DNA of 40,264 nt from NCBI GenBank assembly GCA_913044115.1, contig CAJWNO010000005.1, positions 1 through 40,264 of the forward strand. Reading direction: 5' to 3'. A model generated the notes under the pieces. The model was not told where the DNA came from. It did not search any database and saw only the letters and a program-made list of their open reading frames with translations. Positions 10,212 to 19,542 of this stretch are shown here, piece after piece. Position numbers and translations under genes: made by a program. Numbering within the stretch: the stretch's first letter is position 1; the number at the start of each line of letters is the position of its first letter. Source of the stretch: an uncultured Gammaproteobacteria bacterium. GTDB taxonomy: Bacteria; Pseudomonadota; Gammaproteobacteria; Magnimaribacterales; TMED112.

Positions 10212-11505
10212 AACTTTAGAAGTTCTGATAGAGGAATTTGGTGAACAAAAAGTTAAATATTCTGAAGAATATTTTGAGAAGTACGGTACTGATTGGTATA
10301 AGGAAATAAAACCTGACCCTTTAGCAATTTTTTTTCCTGAATCTGAAATTGACCTCAAAAAAATTGTGCAGTTTGCTAATGAAGCAAATCAACCACTTGT
10401 AATCTCAGGAGGACGTACGGGTTTATGTGGTGGCGCAACTGCTGGCAATAAAGAGCTTGTTGTGTCTCTTGAGAGAATGAACAAAATTGAATGGTCTGAA
10501 GATAAAAAACAAGTTTTCTGTGAGGCTGGAGCTATTACAGATGTTGTTAAAGATTTTGTTAATAGTCATGATCGGTTATTGCCAATTTCTCTTGCTTCGT
10601 CGTCATCTAGTTCTGTTGGTGGTAACGTTGCAACTAATGCTGCTGGATCAAAATTTATTAGATACGGATCAACAAAAGATCATGTAGCAAAAATTAAAGT
10701 GATGCTTGCCAATGGAGAAGTATTAACATTGCAAAAAGAAATACAAAAAGATGCTACAGGCCCAAACCTCATGGAGTTATTTTTTGGATCTGAAGGCTCC
10801 CTTGGTATTATTTTTGAGATTGTCTTTAATACCTGTGAAAAGCCAAAGTTTTTAGAAACAATAGTTCTTACAAGCGACGATATAGATGCTGTAAAAAACC
10901 ATATTCTTTCACCTGAGATCAAAAAATTTATATCGTCAGTAGAATATTGGGATAGGAATTGTCAGACTTTACTGGATGATGACCCAAAGAAAAACTATTT
11001 CATAGTTATAGAGTTAGTTTCACAGCAAGATCAAGCTATGCAAATTTGCCTGGAGAATCTGGCTGATAAAGAACTAGATTTAGCGTTATTAACTTCTAAG
11101 CAAGCTGAAGAAATTTGGAGCAAAAGAGAAGATCTTCCAGTAGTTCTCGCAAGCAAAGGTGCATACAAAATGGATGTATCAGTCCCGCTAGATAAGCTTA
11201 AGGATTTTTTGGAGCAGCTAAAAAAACTTGAAAGTACTGAAATTTTTTCATTTGGACATTTAGGAGATGGAAATATTCATGTAAATATTGTTTCATCCAC
11301 AAAACAATCTGAGTTAATTGAGGAAACTTATAAGCTTCTCAAGCAGTGCGGAGGATCTCCAAGTGCTGAACATGGAATAGGCCAAAGAAAAAAAGGTATT
11401 TGGACAGATTTTAATGAATATCAAGACAAGTATAAATTGCTTAAAACCCTTAAAAAATCAATGGATCCAAAGAATATTTTATCTCCAAAAGTTTTTTTTG
11501 AATAA
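10204..11505 (+). CDS. FAD-binding oxidase of the GlcD / D-2-hydroxyacid dehydrogenase family
   Basis: ISGGRTGLCGGA, SSSSVGGNVATNAAGSKFIRYG, FFGSEGSLGI, HLGDGNIHVNI, SAEHGIGQRKK. Confidence 0.85.
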   Translation: MTKTLEVLIEEFGEQKVKYSEEYFEKYGTDWYKEIKPDPLAIFFPESEIDLKKIVQFANEANQPLVISGGRTGLCGGATAGNKELVVSLERMNKIEWSEDKKQVFCEAGAITDVVKDFVNSHDRLLPISLASSSSSSVGGNVATNAAGSKFIRYGSTKDHVAKIKVMLANGEVLTLQKEIQKDATGPNLMELFFGSEGSLGIIFEIVFNTCEKPKFLETIVLTSDDIDAVKNHILSPEIKKFISSVEYWDRNCQTLLDDDPKKNYFIVIELVSQQDQAMQICLENLADKELDLALLTSKQAEEIWSKREDLPVVLASKGAYKMDVSVPLDKLKDFLEQLKKLESTEIFSFGHLGDGNIHVNIVSSTKQSELIEETYKLLKQCGGSPSAEHGIGQRKKGIWTDFNEYQDKYKLLKTLKKSMDPKNILSPKVFFE

Positions 11506-11677
11506 TTGAATAACCTGAAAATACTATATCTAGTGTTTTACACAAGAATTAGCACAATATAAGCCAAATTTATATCCCCCCATAGCCTTATAAAACCTCA
11601 ATAAAACTAAATTTAAAATAATTTGTGAAATACGGTCTATTTTGTACCATATTCGTAACTATTACATGGGGGAATTT

Positions 11678-11902
11678 ATGGATAGTTTAATGAAAACAGT
11701 TGTAGGATTCGTACACGGTCTTACAGGAGTTCTAGTAGCCGTTCTTGGTTTAGGCATTGTTGCTCAAATCGTAATCGGTGATGCTTATTTTGCTGGCGAT
11801 GTTATTGGTAACATCATGATGTATGTCGAAATGTTGGGTGAAAATGGATTAGCTGGTCTAATCGTATTGCTCATCATTATGGGTGTACTTAACATCAAAT
11901 AA
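11678..11902 (+). CDS. Small hydrophobic protein (74 aa), unknown; ATG at 11678 preferred over the upstream TTG
   Basis: Preceded by atggGGGAattt-ATG (SD-like); two hydrophobic segments; C-terminal GENGLAGLIVLLIIMGVLNIK. Confidence 0.7.
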   Translation: MDSLMKTVVGFVHGLTGVLVAVLGLGIVAQIVIGDAYFAGDVIGNIMMYVEMLGENGLAGLIVLLIIMGVLNIK

Positions 11903-11913
11903 AGTATAATTTC

Positions 11914-11941
11914 TGCATGAGGGGTTTTTACTCCTCATGCA
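11914..11941 (+). promoter_or_regulatory. Perfect 9-bp stem-loop (TGCATGAGG ... CCTCATGCA) between two small ORFs
   Basis: Direct reading; extends by G-U and G-C pairs to a TTTTTA loop. Confidence 0.75.
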
Positions 11942-11948
11942 ATTTAAT

Positions 11949-12182
11949 ATGAAATTTTTTGATTTCAATTTTTCTGCCCTAAAAAGCTTTCTTGAAAAGC
12001 TTATAGAAGTTCTTTTATTAGTAATCTCTGTTTCACTCTTAATGGGCGTTCTTTTTGGTCCGGACACTGCTTTTGTTGGATCCGTGTATCAAAATTTTGC
12101 AGCTATTCTTGCCAACATTGGTGAAAATGGAATTATTGCTTTAGTTTCTGTAGCAATAATATTTGCTGTTCTCAAAAAGTAA
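11949..12182 (+). CDS. Small hydrophobic protein (77 aa), apparent paralogue of the preceding ORF (track start 11937 lies inside the hairpin)
   Basis: Shares spacing and motif FVGxVxxN...GENGxxxL...IIxxVL with the upstream small ORF. Confidence 0.6.
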   Translation: MKFFDFNFSALKSFLEKLIEVLLLVISVSLLMGVLFGPDTAFVGSVYQNFAAILANIGENGIIALVSVAIIFAVLKK

Positions 12183-12184
12183 TT

Positions 12185-12568
12185 TTAAATAAATGAATGA
12201 ACTATCCAGGTAAGATTGGATAGAAGAACTATAACAGTTAGAACCACACTTATTGTGTGCAGCTTTTTAAACATTTCATCATTGCCCTCGTCGCGAGCTT
12301 TATTAGTTGCAGGAACTAATCTGCCACAAATGAATGGCAATAGCATTGTAATAATAGCAACATAAATATTTCCTTTACCCAGCAAAAAAAGAATAAGCAT
12401 TAAAGCTCCCAGAACTACAAGCATGTTAAAAAGCTTGGGAAAAATGGTCCTCAAAAAAACTTTAGCTTGCGAAGGCTCAAGTACCTTAAATACACTTGGA
12501 GCTATTATTGAAGTTTGGAAGAGTATTGCTCCTGCTGCTATTCCCGAAAGTAAAATTGCTAAATCCAT
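12185..12568 (-). CDS. DUF4149/TMEM205-like membrane protein
   Basis: 4-TM pattern with FQTSIIAPSVFKVL, FPKLFNM, NKARDEG motifs. Confidence 0.65.
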   Translation of the reverse strand: MDLAILLSGIAAGAILFQTSIIAPSVFKVLEPSQAKVFLRTIFPKLFNMLVVLGALMLILFLLGKGNIYVAIITMLLPFICGRLVPATNKARDEGNDEMFKKLHTISVVLTVIVLLSNLTWIVHSFI

Positions 12569-12578
12569 AAATAATATT

Positions 12579-12655
12579 TGGTGGCTATGGGTGGACTTGA
12601 ACCACCGACCCCAGCATTATGAATGCTGTGCTCTAACCAGCTGAGCTACATAGCC
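12579..12655 (-). tRNA. tRNA-Met (elongator, CAU)
   Basis: GGCTATGTAGCTCAGCTGGTTAGAGCACAGCATTCATAATGCTGGGGTCGGTGGTTCAAGTCCACCCATAGCCACCA; full cloverleaf, encoded CCA. Confidence 0.95.
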
Positions 12656-12695
12656 GAGGAGACAATTATAAATAAATAATTGTATTTACACACCA

Positions 12696-13784
12696 TTAGA
12701 CGTTAAATTTGAAATGAATTACATCACCGTCTTTAACAATGTATTCCTTTCCTTCAAGCCTAAGTTTTCCTTGTTCTTTTGCTTTTAATTCACCACCGCA
12801 TTCAACATAGTCATCAAATCCTATAACTTCAGCTTTTATAAAGCCTCTTTCAAAGTCTGTATGGATTTTACCTGCTGCTTGTGGCGCTGTTGAATTTCGT
12901 TTAATAGACCATGCTCTTACTTCTTTTGGTCCAGCTGTAAAGTATGAAAATAAATCTAACATCTCATAACCTTTTCTAATAATCGAGTTTAATGCTGGTT
13001 CTTTTAGACCCATCATTTCTAGGTATTCTTTCCTTTCCTCCTGCTCCAGATCTATTAATTCACCTTCTGCTTTTGCAAAAACTTTCAAAATTTCAAGATT
13101 ATGATCCCGTGCATAATTCTCTAACTCAGCTAGATGCATATTCTTTTCTTCATCTTCATGAATGTTGGCTATAAAAAAGAATGGTTTGCTCGTAACCAGT
13201 TGAAGCTGTTTAAGAAATACTTTGTCATTATCATCAAAATCAATTTTTCTAACTGGCTGATTACTATCTAAGTTAGCTTGAATTTTTTCTAAAATATCAA
13301 ATTCTTTCTGAGTCGTTTTATCTCCACTTCTTAACTTCTTTTGTACCGACTCCTTTCTTTTTGATACGACTTCAAGATCTGCAAGTATTAATTCGGTCTC
13401 AATTGTCTCAAGGTCATTAATAGGAGAGACTTTTCCTTCAACATGAATAATATTTTCATCTTCAAAACATCTAATAACATGTGCAAAACATTGAGTTTCG
13501 CGAATATGAGATAAAAATTTATTTCCAAGGCCTTCCCCAGAGTGCGCCCCTTTAACGAGACCTGCAATATCAACAAATTCCATAAAGGATGGAATTACTT
13601 TTTCTGGACTAACAAGATTCGAAAGTTTATTTAATCTTTCATCTGGTATATTGACTCTAGCTATATTTGGCTCGATTGTGCAGAAAGGAAAATTTTCAGC
13701 ATCTATTTTTTGTGATGTAAGGGCATTAAATAATGTTGATTTTCCAACATTTGGTAAACCTACAATACCGCATTTTATACTCAT
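12696..13784 (-). CDS. ychF: Redox-regulated ATPase YchF
   Basis: KCGIVGLPNVGKSTLFNALT, FCTIEPNIA, TGS domain C-terminus. Confidence 0.97.
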   Translation of the reverse strand: MSIKCGIVGLPNVGKSTLFNALTSQKIDAENFPFCTIEPNIARVNIPDERLNKLSNLVSPEKVIPSFMEFVDIAGLVKGAHSGEGLGNKFLSHIRETQCFAHVIRCFEDENIIHVEGKVSPINDLETIETELILADLEVVSKRKESVQKKLRSGDKTTQKEFDILEKIQANLDSNQPVRKIDFDDNDKVFLKQLQLVTSKPFFFIANIHEDEEKNMHLAELENYARDHNLEILKVFAKAEGELIDLEQEERKEYLEMMGLKEPALNSIIRKGYEMLDLFSYFTAGPKEVRAWSIKRNSTAPQAAGKIHTDFERGFIKAEVIGFDDYVECGGELKAKEQGKLRLEGKEYIVKDGDVIHFKFNV

Positions 13785-14350
13785 TTTGAGTGAAGATCAT
13801 TCATAGCTATTAACCAGTCTTTGAGCAATAACTGATCAAGAGATCTTAATGCTTTATCAAAAGCTTCATCAAGACCTTTTTTTTCTTGTGGGTTAGGCTT
13901 CTTTATTACCCAAGCATTTGTATCATTTTTTAATGCAGGGTGGCCTATACCAAATCTTAATCTCATGAAATCACTACCTACCCGGTTAATAATATCTTTA
14001 AGGCCATTATGCCCACCGTGTCCTCCGCCATCTTTCAATTTAACTTCGCCGGGCTCTAAATCCATATCATCATGAACAACCAGAACATCCTTTAAAGATT
14101 TAACTTTATATTTTTTTAGAAGATTTAAAGTTTTGCCCGAATTATTTATAAATTCATTTGGTTTAACTAGGGCTATTGTGCTTTCGCCAAATGATATTTC
14201 ACCATAAAGGGCATCAATTTTGCTTGTATCTTTAAGTTCCACATTAAGATTCTTTGCTAGTAGATCGACGAAGTCGTAGCCAGCATTGTGTCTTGTTTTT
14301 TTATGTTTATCGCCAGGATTGCCTAGACCAACTATGCAAAGATCAAGCAA
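13781..14350 (-). CDS. pth: Peptidyl-tRNA hydrolase, probable TTG start at 14350
   Basis: LLDLCIVGLGNPGDKHKKTRHNAGYDFVDLLA, VVHDDMDLEPGEVKLKDGGGHGGHNGL; upstream part of the track ORF overlaps rplY. Confidence 0.92.
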   Translation of the reverse strand: MLDLCIVGLGNPGDKHKKTRHNAGYDFVDLLAKNLNVELKDTSKIDALYGEISFGESTIALVKPNEFINNSGKTLNLLKKYKVKSLKDVLVVHDDMDLEPGEVKLKDGGGHGGHNGLKDIINRVGSDFMRLRFGIGHPALKNDTNAWVIKKPNPQEKKGLDEAFDKALRSLDQLLLKDWLIAMNDLHSK

Positions 14351-14351
14351 G

Positions 14352-15059
14352 TTACTCGGATTTTTCCTCAGAACTATCTGAGTTATTTTCTTCAGAAGAT
14401 TTTTCATCGCTTGATTCAGTGCTTTCACCATCTGCACCCTCTTCAACATCATCGGTTTCTTCATCTTCAAAATCAAGACTTCCACCCTTAGCTGTAAGAA
14501 CTGAAACTAGAACTGGGTCTTGGCTTTTAAGACTTGATGGAAAATCATAACTATCATTTTCACCTAGAGAACTTAGTCTTACCTTCTCTTTAGATTTAAT
14601 CTCTTCCATATCCACTTCAATAGATTCTGGTATGGAATCAGGACTTGAAAGGACAGAAACTTCTTTTAAGACATGGTTAATAACGCCTCCCTCAATCTTT
14701 ACACCAAAACACTTATCTTGATTTTTTAGCACAACAGGAACAACTACATTAACTTTTGTGCCCTTAACAACCCTTTGAAGATCTATGTGAGTGAAAATAT
14801 TTTTAGCAGGATGCTTTTGGACTTCTTTGAATACAACATTTACTACCTTTCCGTCCAATTCAACTTCAACTACGGAGTTAAATAACCCATCATTATTTAT
14901 TATTTTTAGTAACTCATTATTTTTAACGAGAATTGGTTGAGGCGCATCTTTGCCTCCATAGATAATTCCTGGAATCTTATCTTCCTTATATATAGCTGTT
15001 TTAGAGCTAAGGCCTCCGACCTTTTCTCTAACTTCTGCTTTTAATTTTAAACTTTCCAT
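14352..15059 (-). CDS. rplY: 50S ribosomal protein L25/CTC family with long acidic C-terminal tail
   Basis: KAEVREKVGGLSSKTAIYKEDKIPGIIYGG; conserved pth-rplY-prs order. Confidence 0.9.
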   Translation of the reverse strand: MESLKLKAEVREKVGGLSSKTAIYKEDKIPGIIYGGKDAPQPILVKNNELLKIINNDGLFNSVVEVELDGKVVNVVFKEVQKHPAKNIFTHIDLQRVVKGTKVNVVVPVVLKNQDKCFGVKIEGGVINHVLKEVSVLSSPDSIPESIEVDMEEIKSKEKVRLSSLGENDSYDFPSSLKSQDPVLVSVLTAKGGSLDFEDEETDDVEEGADGESTESSDEKSSEENNSDSSEEKSE

Positions 15060-16006
15060 TATCTAAATAATTCGCTAACTGATTCACCTGTCATAAGTCT
15101 AGTAATTGCTTGTGACAAAACAGGAGATATATCAAAGACGTCTATTTTAGGACATTTTTTCGATTTGTCACCAATATCTATTGAGTTTGACACTACCAAC
15201 TTATCAATCGCCGAGTTATTAAGATTTTCTATGGCATTTCCAGACAAGACAGGATGCGTAATGTATGCAATTATTTCTTTTGCACCTTTCTCTTTTAGAG
15301 CATGGCTTGCATTACTTAAAGTACCGGCTGTATCGATTAAATCATCAGGAACAATACATACTTTACCTTCTACATCTCCAATTAAGTTGATTACTTCAGA
15401 TTCGTTTGCTTTCTCTCTTCGTTTATCAATTATTGCTAAGTCTTGAACTCCTAATGTTTTTGCAACAGACCTTGCTCTTATTACGCCACCAGTATCAGGA
15501 GAAACAACTTGTAGGTCATTCACATCATATTTTTCAAGTAAGCCTTTGACCATAAGGTTAGCTGTATAGATATTATCCATTGGAAAGGAGAAAAAGCCTT
15601 GTATTTGCTCAGAATGAATATCAAGAGTAATAATTCTTGTTGCTCCAGCATTAGAAAGCATATCCGCGACAACTCGTGCGCTTATAGGCACTCTGGCTGA
15701 TCTTACTCTTCTATCCTGTCTTGAATAACCAAAATAAGGAATTACAGCTGTAATAGATCTTACGGAGGCTCTTTTTAAGGCATCAATTATGAGAATCAAC
15801 TCCATTAAATTTTTTTCTGCAGGAAAATTCGTTGATTGAACGATAAATGTATCTTTGCCTCTTACATTCTCATTTATTTGAATATTAATTTCACCATCAC
15901 TAAAAGAATCAACTTTAATAGAACCCAAATCTACGCCGAGATTCTCCGCAACCTTTTTAGCTAATTTAGGGTTTGAATTACCTGTAAAAACAACTCTATT
16001 ATTCAT
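15059..16006 (-). CDS. prs: Ribose-phosphate pyrophosphokinase (start corrected to ATG at 16006; track start lies in tRNA-Gln)
   Basis: MNNRVVFTGNSNPKLAKKVA, DNIYTANL, VSPDTGGVIRARSVAKTL. Confidence 0.97.
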   Translation of the reverse strand: MNNRVVFTGNSNPKLAKKVAENLGVDLGSIKVDSFSDGEINIQINENVRGKDTFIVQSTNFPAEKNLMELILIIDALKRASVRSITAVIPYFGYSRQDRRVRSARVPISARVVADMLSNAGATRIITLDIHSEQIQGFFSFPMDNIYTANLMVKGLLEKYDVNDLQVVSPDTGGVIRARSVAKTLGVQDLAIIDKRREKANESEVINLIGDVEGKVCIVPDDLIDTAGTLSNASHALKEKGAKEIIAYITHPVLSGNAIENLNNSAIDKLVVSNSIDIGDKSKKCPKIDVFDISPVLSQAITRLMTGESVSELFR

Positions 16007-16016
16007 AATAAAAAAC

Positions 16017-16091
16017 TGGCTGGGGTGGTAGGATTCGAACCTACGCATGGAGGCATCAAAAGCCTCTGCCTTACCACTTGGCGACACCCCA
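16017..16091 (-). tRNA. tRNA-Gln (UUG)
   Basis: TGGGGTGTCGCCAAGTGGTAAGGCAGAGGCTTTTGATGCCTCCATGCGTAGGTTCGAATCCTACCACCCCAGCCA. Confidence 0.95.
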
Positions 16092-16096
16092 ATAAT

Positions 16097-16894
16097 CTAG
16101 TGATAGTATTCTAATGCTTTCACTTGAAAAACTCTAAAATTTTTTTCATTTTTATGCATAATTAATTTAATTTCATCATTGGTGGGGTTTTCTATGAACA
16201 TTGTGGATCCAGTTCCACTTAATTTAAGTTTCTGTGCAAGTTCTAAAGGGTAGTTTCTTTTAAAACTACTTAAAAAATTACTGAATTCTTCATTTTCATG
16301 CAGCACAACGTCAAAGAAACAATTTTTATCTACATTAATTTCTGGAGATACATAAAGCTTATTTGATTTAAAGATTTTTTCAGTCGAAATAAATATATCA
16401 GGGACAATAAGCACATAGTTTGATTTATAGGAAAAGTTTTTTGTGAATTTTTGACCACATCCTTCAGCAAAAGAGCTTTTTCCATGCAAAAATATGGGAA
16501 CATCTGCACCTAATTCAAAACAAATATCTTCATAGTCTAAAAGCCTTGTTTCTATTGAATGAAAATCACACAAGAATTTTAAAGTAGTTGCACAGTTTGA
16601 GCTTCCGCCCCCTAAACCACCGCCAATAGGAATAGTCTTATTGAGCAAAACCTTAAAATTTTGGTCAAGATCAAATTTCTTATTGAACCAATTAATAGCA
16701 GCAAGGATAGAATTATCATCAGGGTTCAGTTTAACGTTGGAGTCAATCAAAAATTTATCAGTCTCTTGGAATTCAATTTCATCAAAAAGGTCTATTAATT
16801 GAAAATGTGTCTTTAACTCATGGTAACCATTATCTAAAACAGAAGTTACATTCAAAAAGCTATTTAATTTTGCACAAGATTTATATTTATACAT
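16097..16894 (-). CDS. ispE: 4-diphosphocytidyl-2-C-methyl-D-erythritol kinase
   Basis: AKLNSFLNVT, IPIGGGLGGGSSNCATTL; synteny with lolB/prs. Confidence 0.92.
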   Translation of the reverse strand: MYKYKSCAKLNSFLNVTSVLDNGYHELKTHFQLIDLFDEIEFQETDKFLIDSNVKLNPDDNSILAAINWFNKKFDLDQNFKVLLNKTIPIGGGLGGGSSNCATTLKFLCDFHSIETRLLDYEDICFELGADVPIFLHGKSSFAEGCGQKFTKNFSYKSNYVLIVPDIFISTEKIFKSNKLYVSPEINVDKNCFFDVVLHENEEFSNFLSSFKRNYPLELAQKLKLSGTGSTMFIENPTNDEIKLIMHKNEKNFRVFQVKALEYYH

Positions 16895-17303
16895 TTCTCA
16901 AGATCACTTTAATTTTTTCAGAACCTATTCCAATAAATTCAAATTGACACCCATTTTTGTTTAAACAGTCACCCTTAATGCTATATAAAATTTCACGAGG
17001 TTTTGGAAGAATTGAACTAAAATCTATTTTAGTTTCATTCAAAATTTTCCAATCATTACCTTGGCCCTGTAAACTGGCAATTGAGGACCCATTAATAGGT
17101 TCATAGAGTGTAATTATTAAGTTATCAGATTTAACCTTTATTTCTGTGGAGAGTATTGCTGAGAAGTCTTCTGAAACATAAGAAAACTTGCCTTCAAGAT
17201 TGTATGTTTGGTTAGATGTATTTAAACTTGCACAGCTGGATAATATGCATATAAAAAAAATAGAATAAAGTATGTTTTTAGGAAAATAATTATGGAATTT
17301 CAT
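16887..17303 (-). CDS. lolB: Outer membrane lipoprotein LolB-like
   Basis: Lipobox-type CILSSC; position between ispE and hemA; overlaps the hemA 5' end. Confidence 0.7.
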   Translation of the reverse strand: MKFHNYFPKNILYSIFFICILSSCASLNTSNQTYNLEGKFSYVSEDFSAILSTEIKVKSDNLIITLYEPINGSSIASLQGQGNDWKILNETKIDFSSILPKPREILYSIKGDCLNKNGCQFEFIGIGSEKIKVILRNV

Positions 17304-18458
17304 TGTTGGGGCATAAGTCATAAATCTACCTCTTTAGAGGTTAGAGAAAAATTCGCTTTTAATAAAGAGAAGATTGATGAAATCATTGCTAATCTAAAAG
17401 GAATCACTCCGTTTGATAATGGTGTTTTTCTATCAACATGCAATAGAACTGAGTTCTATTCTTTTTGCAAAAGAACAGAAATTAAAAACTTTGACTCCTT
17501 TTTAGAGAGGCTTACAGGAAAAGACATAAATTTAAGAAAAAACGACCAATATCTCTTTTCCAATAATGATGCATTTAAACATCTGCTACGAGTGATGACT
17601 GGTGTAGATTCTATGATAGTTGGCGAGCCAGATATTTTTGGCCAAGTAAAGAAATCGTTTCAAAACTCAAAATCTTTTAACTATCTAGGCTCTGATTTAG
17701 AAGTTATATTCTCAAGAGCAATAAAATTAACAAAAGAGATAAGATCAGAAACTCAATTATCTAAGAACCCTCTTTCAATTGCTTCTCTCGTTGAAAACAA
17801 AATCCTTGAAGTTGAAAAAAAACCAGTATTAGTAATAGGGGCTGGAGACGTCGGAAAAGCTTTAATTAAAAGGTTGACTGATAAAGATTATGATATAAAT
17901 CTATACAACAGATCTGACATATCAATTGAGAATATCAAATCTAAACCACTTTCTAGTGTTAAAGAAGATATAGGAAATTTTGAAATCATTGTTGTGGCTG
18001 CAGCATCAGAACAATCATTTTTTGATGAAAGTCATCTGCCTGGCAATAATTATTTAATTTTTGATTTAGCTATTCCAAGAAATTTGCCACATGAGATAAA
18101 AGATTCAAAGAATACAAATGTGCTGACACTGGATGAATTGAGTGGCATGGTAGACGAGAACCTTAAAGGCAGAGAAAGTGCAGTAAAAAAGGCCGAAAAT
18201 TTGATATCTCTTAATTCAGATCAGGAATTTATAAAACTTAAAAACAGAAAAAATTTAAATACAGCTCAAAAGAAATTTCATCAAGAGCAAATTGAAATTA
18301 GGGAAAAAGCAATAGATAGTGCGATGAACAAGATTTCTAGCGGTGAGAAGGTTGAAAAAATTATTGAAGAGCTTGCTGATGAGATTGCTTCCAAAAATGC
18401 TTTTCATGTTTCTAAAATTCTGGATGAATCTTTATCTGGAAAAAAAAGAGGAAGTTAA
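17292..18458 (+). CDS. hemA: Glutamyl-tRNA reductase
   Basis: [44 protein letters not shown]. Confidence 0.96.
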   Translation: MEFHCWGISHKSTSLEVREKFAFNKEKIDEIIANLKGITPFDNGVFLSTCNRTEFYSFCKRTEIKNFDSFLERLTGKDINLRKNDQYLFSNNDAFKHLLRVMTGVDSMIVGEPDIFGQVKKSFQNSKSFNYLGSDLEVIFSRAIKLTKEIRSETQLSKNPLSIASLVENKILEVEKKPVLVIGAGDVGKALIKRLTDKDYDINLYNRSDISIENIKSKPLSSVKEDIGNFEIIVVAAASEQSFFDESHLPGNNYLIFDLAIPRNLPHEIKDSKNTNVLTLDELSGMVDENLKGRESAVKKAENLISLNSDQEFIKLKNRKNLNTAQKKFHQEQIEIREKAIDSAMNKISSGEKVEKIIEELADEIASKNAFHVSKILDESLSGKKRGS

Positions 18459-18462
18459 AGTA

Positions 18463-19542
18463 ATGAAGGATTCGATAAGGAAGTCACTAATAAATCTGCA
18501 AGAAAAAGCAGATGAGCTTAGCAAACAGTTAGCAGATCCCACCATTACTTCTGATATATCAAAATTAACAAGCCTTAACAAAGAGTTTTCAGAAATAAAG
18601 GATGTGGTGGAAAATTGGCTGGAGTACCAGAAAATTGAGACCACAATTCTAGACCTTGAAAAATTACTCAAAGATGAAGAAATGAAGGATATGGCTCAAG
18701 AAGAAAAAACTGATTGTGAGTCTAGATTAGAAAAACTTGAATCAGAAATAATGGTTCAGCTTCTACCAAAGGACAAAGATGATGCAAGAAATTCATTTCT
18801 CGAATTAAGAGCGGGCGCTGGAGGTGACGAAGCTGCAATTTTTGTTGGTGATCTCTATCGAATGTTTAGCAGATATGCTGAAAGAAATAATTGGAAAACT
18901 GAAAAAATTAAAGAGGTTGTCTCTGGACCTGGAGGTTTCAAAGAAGTAGTTATAAAAATTATTGGGAATGACTCTTACGGAAAACTAAAATTTGAATCAG
19001 GAGTTCATCGTGTACAAAGAGTGCCTTTAACTGAATCCCAAGGCAGAATTCATACATCAACAGCAACTGTAGCAATTATGCCAGAGATGGATGATATTGA
19101 GGAGAAAGATTTAGATATGTCTGAGATAAGAGTGGACACTTACAGAGCGTCTGGTGCTGGCGGTCAGCATGTCAACAAAACAGACTCAGCAGTTCGCCTT
19201 ACACATGAACCTTCTGGTATTGTTGTTGAGTGTCAAGATGACAGAAGCCAACATAAAAATAAAGCCAAAGCTTTAGCACTATTGTCGGCAAAGATTTATG
19301 ATGTTGAAAAACAAAAAGCCGAACAAGAAAAAGCAAGTGAAAGAAAATCTTTAGTTGGAACAGGAGATAGAAGTGAGAAAATTAGAACTTATAATTTTCC
19401 TCAAGGCAGAATCACAGACCATCGACTTAAATTAACACTCTATAATATTGAAAATTTTCTTGATGGCGATATCGATGAAATGATAGATTCACTCAAAGCC
19501 CAAAGTAATGCAGAGAAGCTACTTGAAATACAAGAAAGTTAA
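18463..19542 (+). CDS. prfA: Peptide chain release factor 1 (start corrected to 18463)
   Basis: GGQ motif [25 protein letters not shown]; hemA-prfA-prmC order. Confidence 0.96.
   Translation: MKDSIRKSLINLQEKADELSKQLADPTITSDISKLTSLNKEFSEIKDVVENWLEYQKIETTILDLEKLLKDEEMKDMAQEEKTDCESRLEKLESEIMVQLLPKDKDDARNSFLELRAGAGGDEAAIFVGDLYRMFSRYAERNNWKTEKIKEVVSGPGGFKEVVIKIIGNDSYGKLKFESGVHRVQRVPLTESQGRIHTSTATVAIMPEMDDIEEKDLDMSEIRVDTYRASGAGGQHVNKTDSAVRLTHEPSGIVVECQDDRSQHKNKAKALALLSAKIYDVEKQKAEQEKASERKSLVGTGDRSEKIRTYNFPQGRITDHRLKLTLYNIENFLDGDIDEMIDSLKAQSNAEKLLEIQES

Noticed and set aside
12423-12644. 73-aa plus-strand ORF ending ...WWLWVDLNHRPQHYECCALTS
   Set aside because: Antisense to the DUF4149-like gene and reads through tRNA-Met; the C-terminus is a well-known tRNA-antisense translation artefact.
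14254-14550. Serine-rich plus-strand ORF (SSELSELFSSEDFSSLDSVLS...)
   Set aside because: Complement of the acidic low-complexity tail of rplY plus pth; no independent support.
16007-16087. N-terminal extension of prs (MSPSGKAEAFDASMRRFESYHPSQFFI)
   Set aside because: It is translation of the tRNA-Gln gene; real prs start is ATG at 16006.
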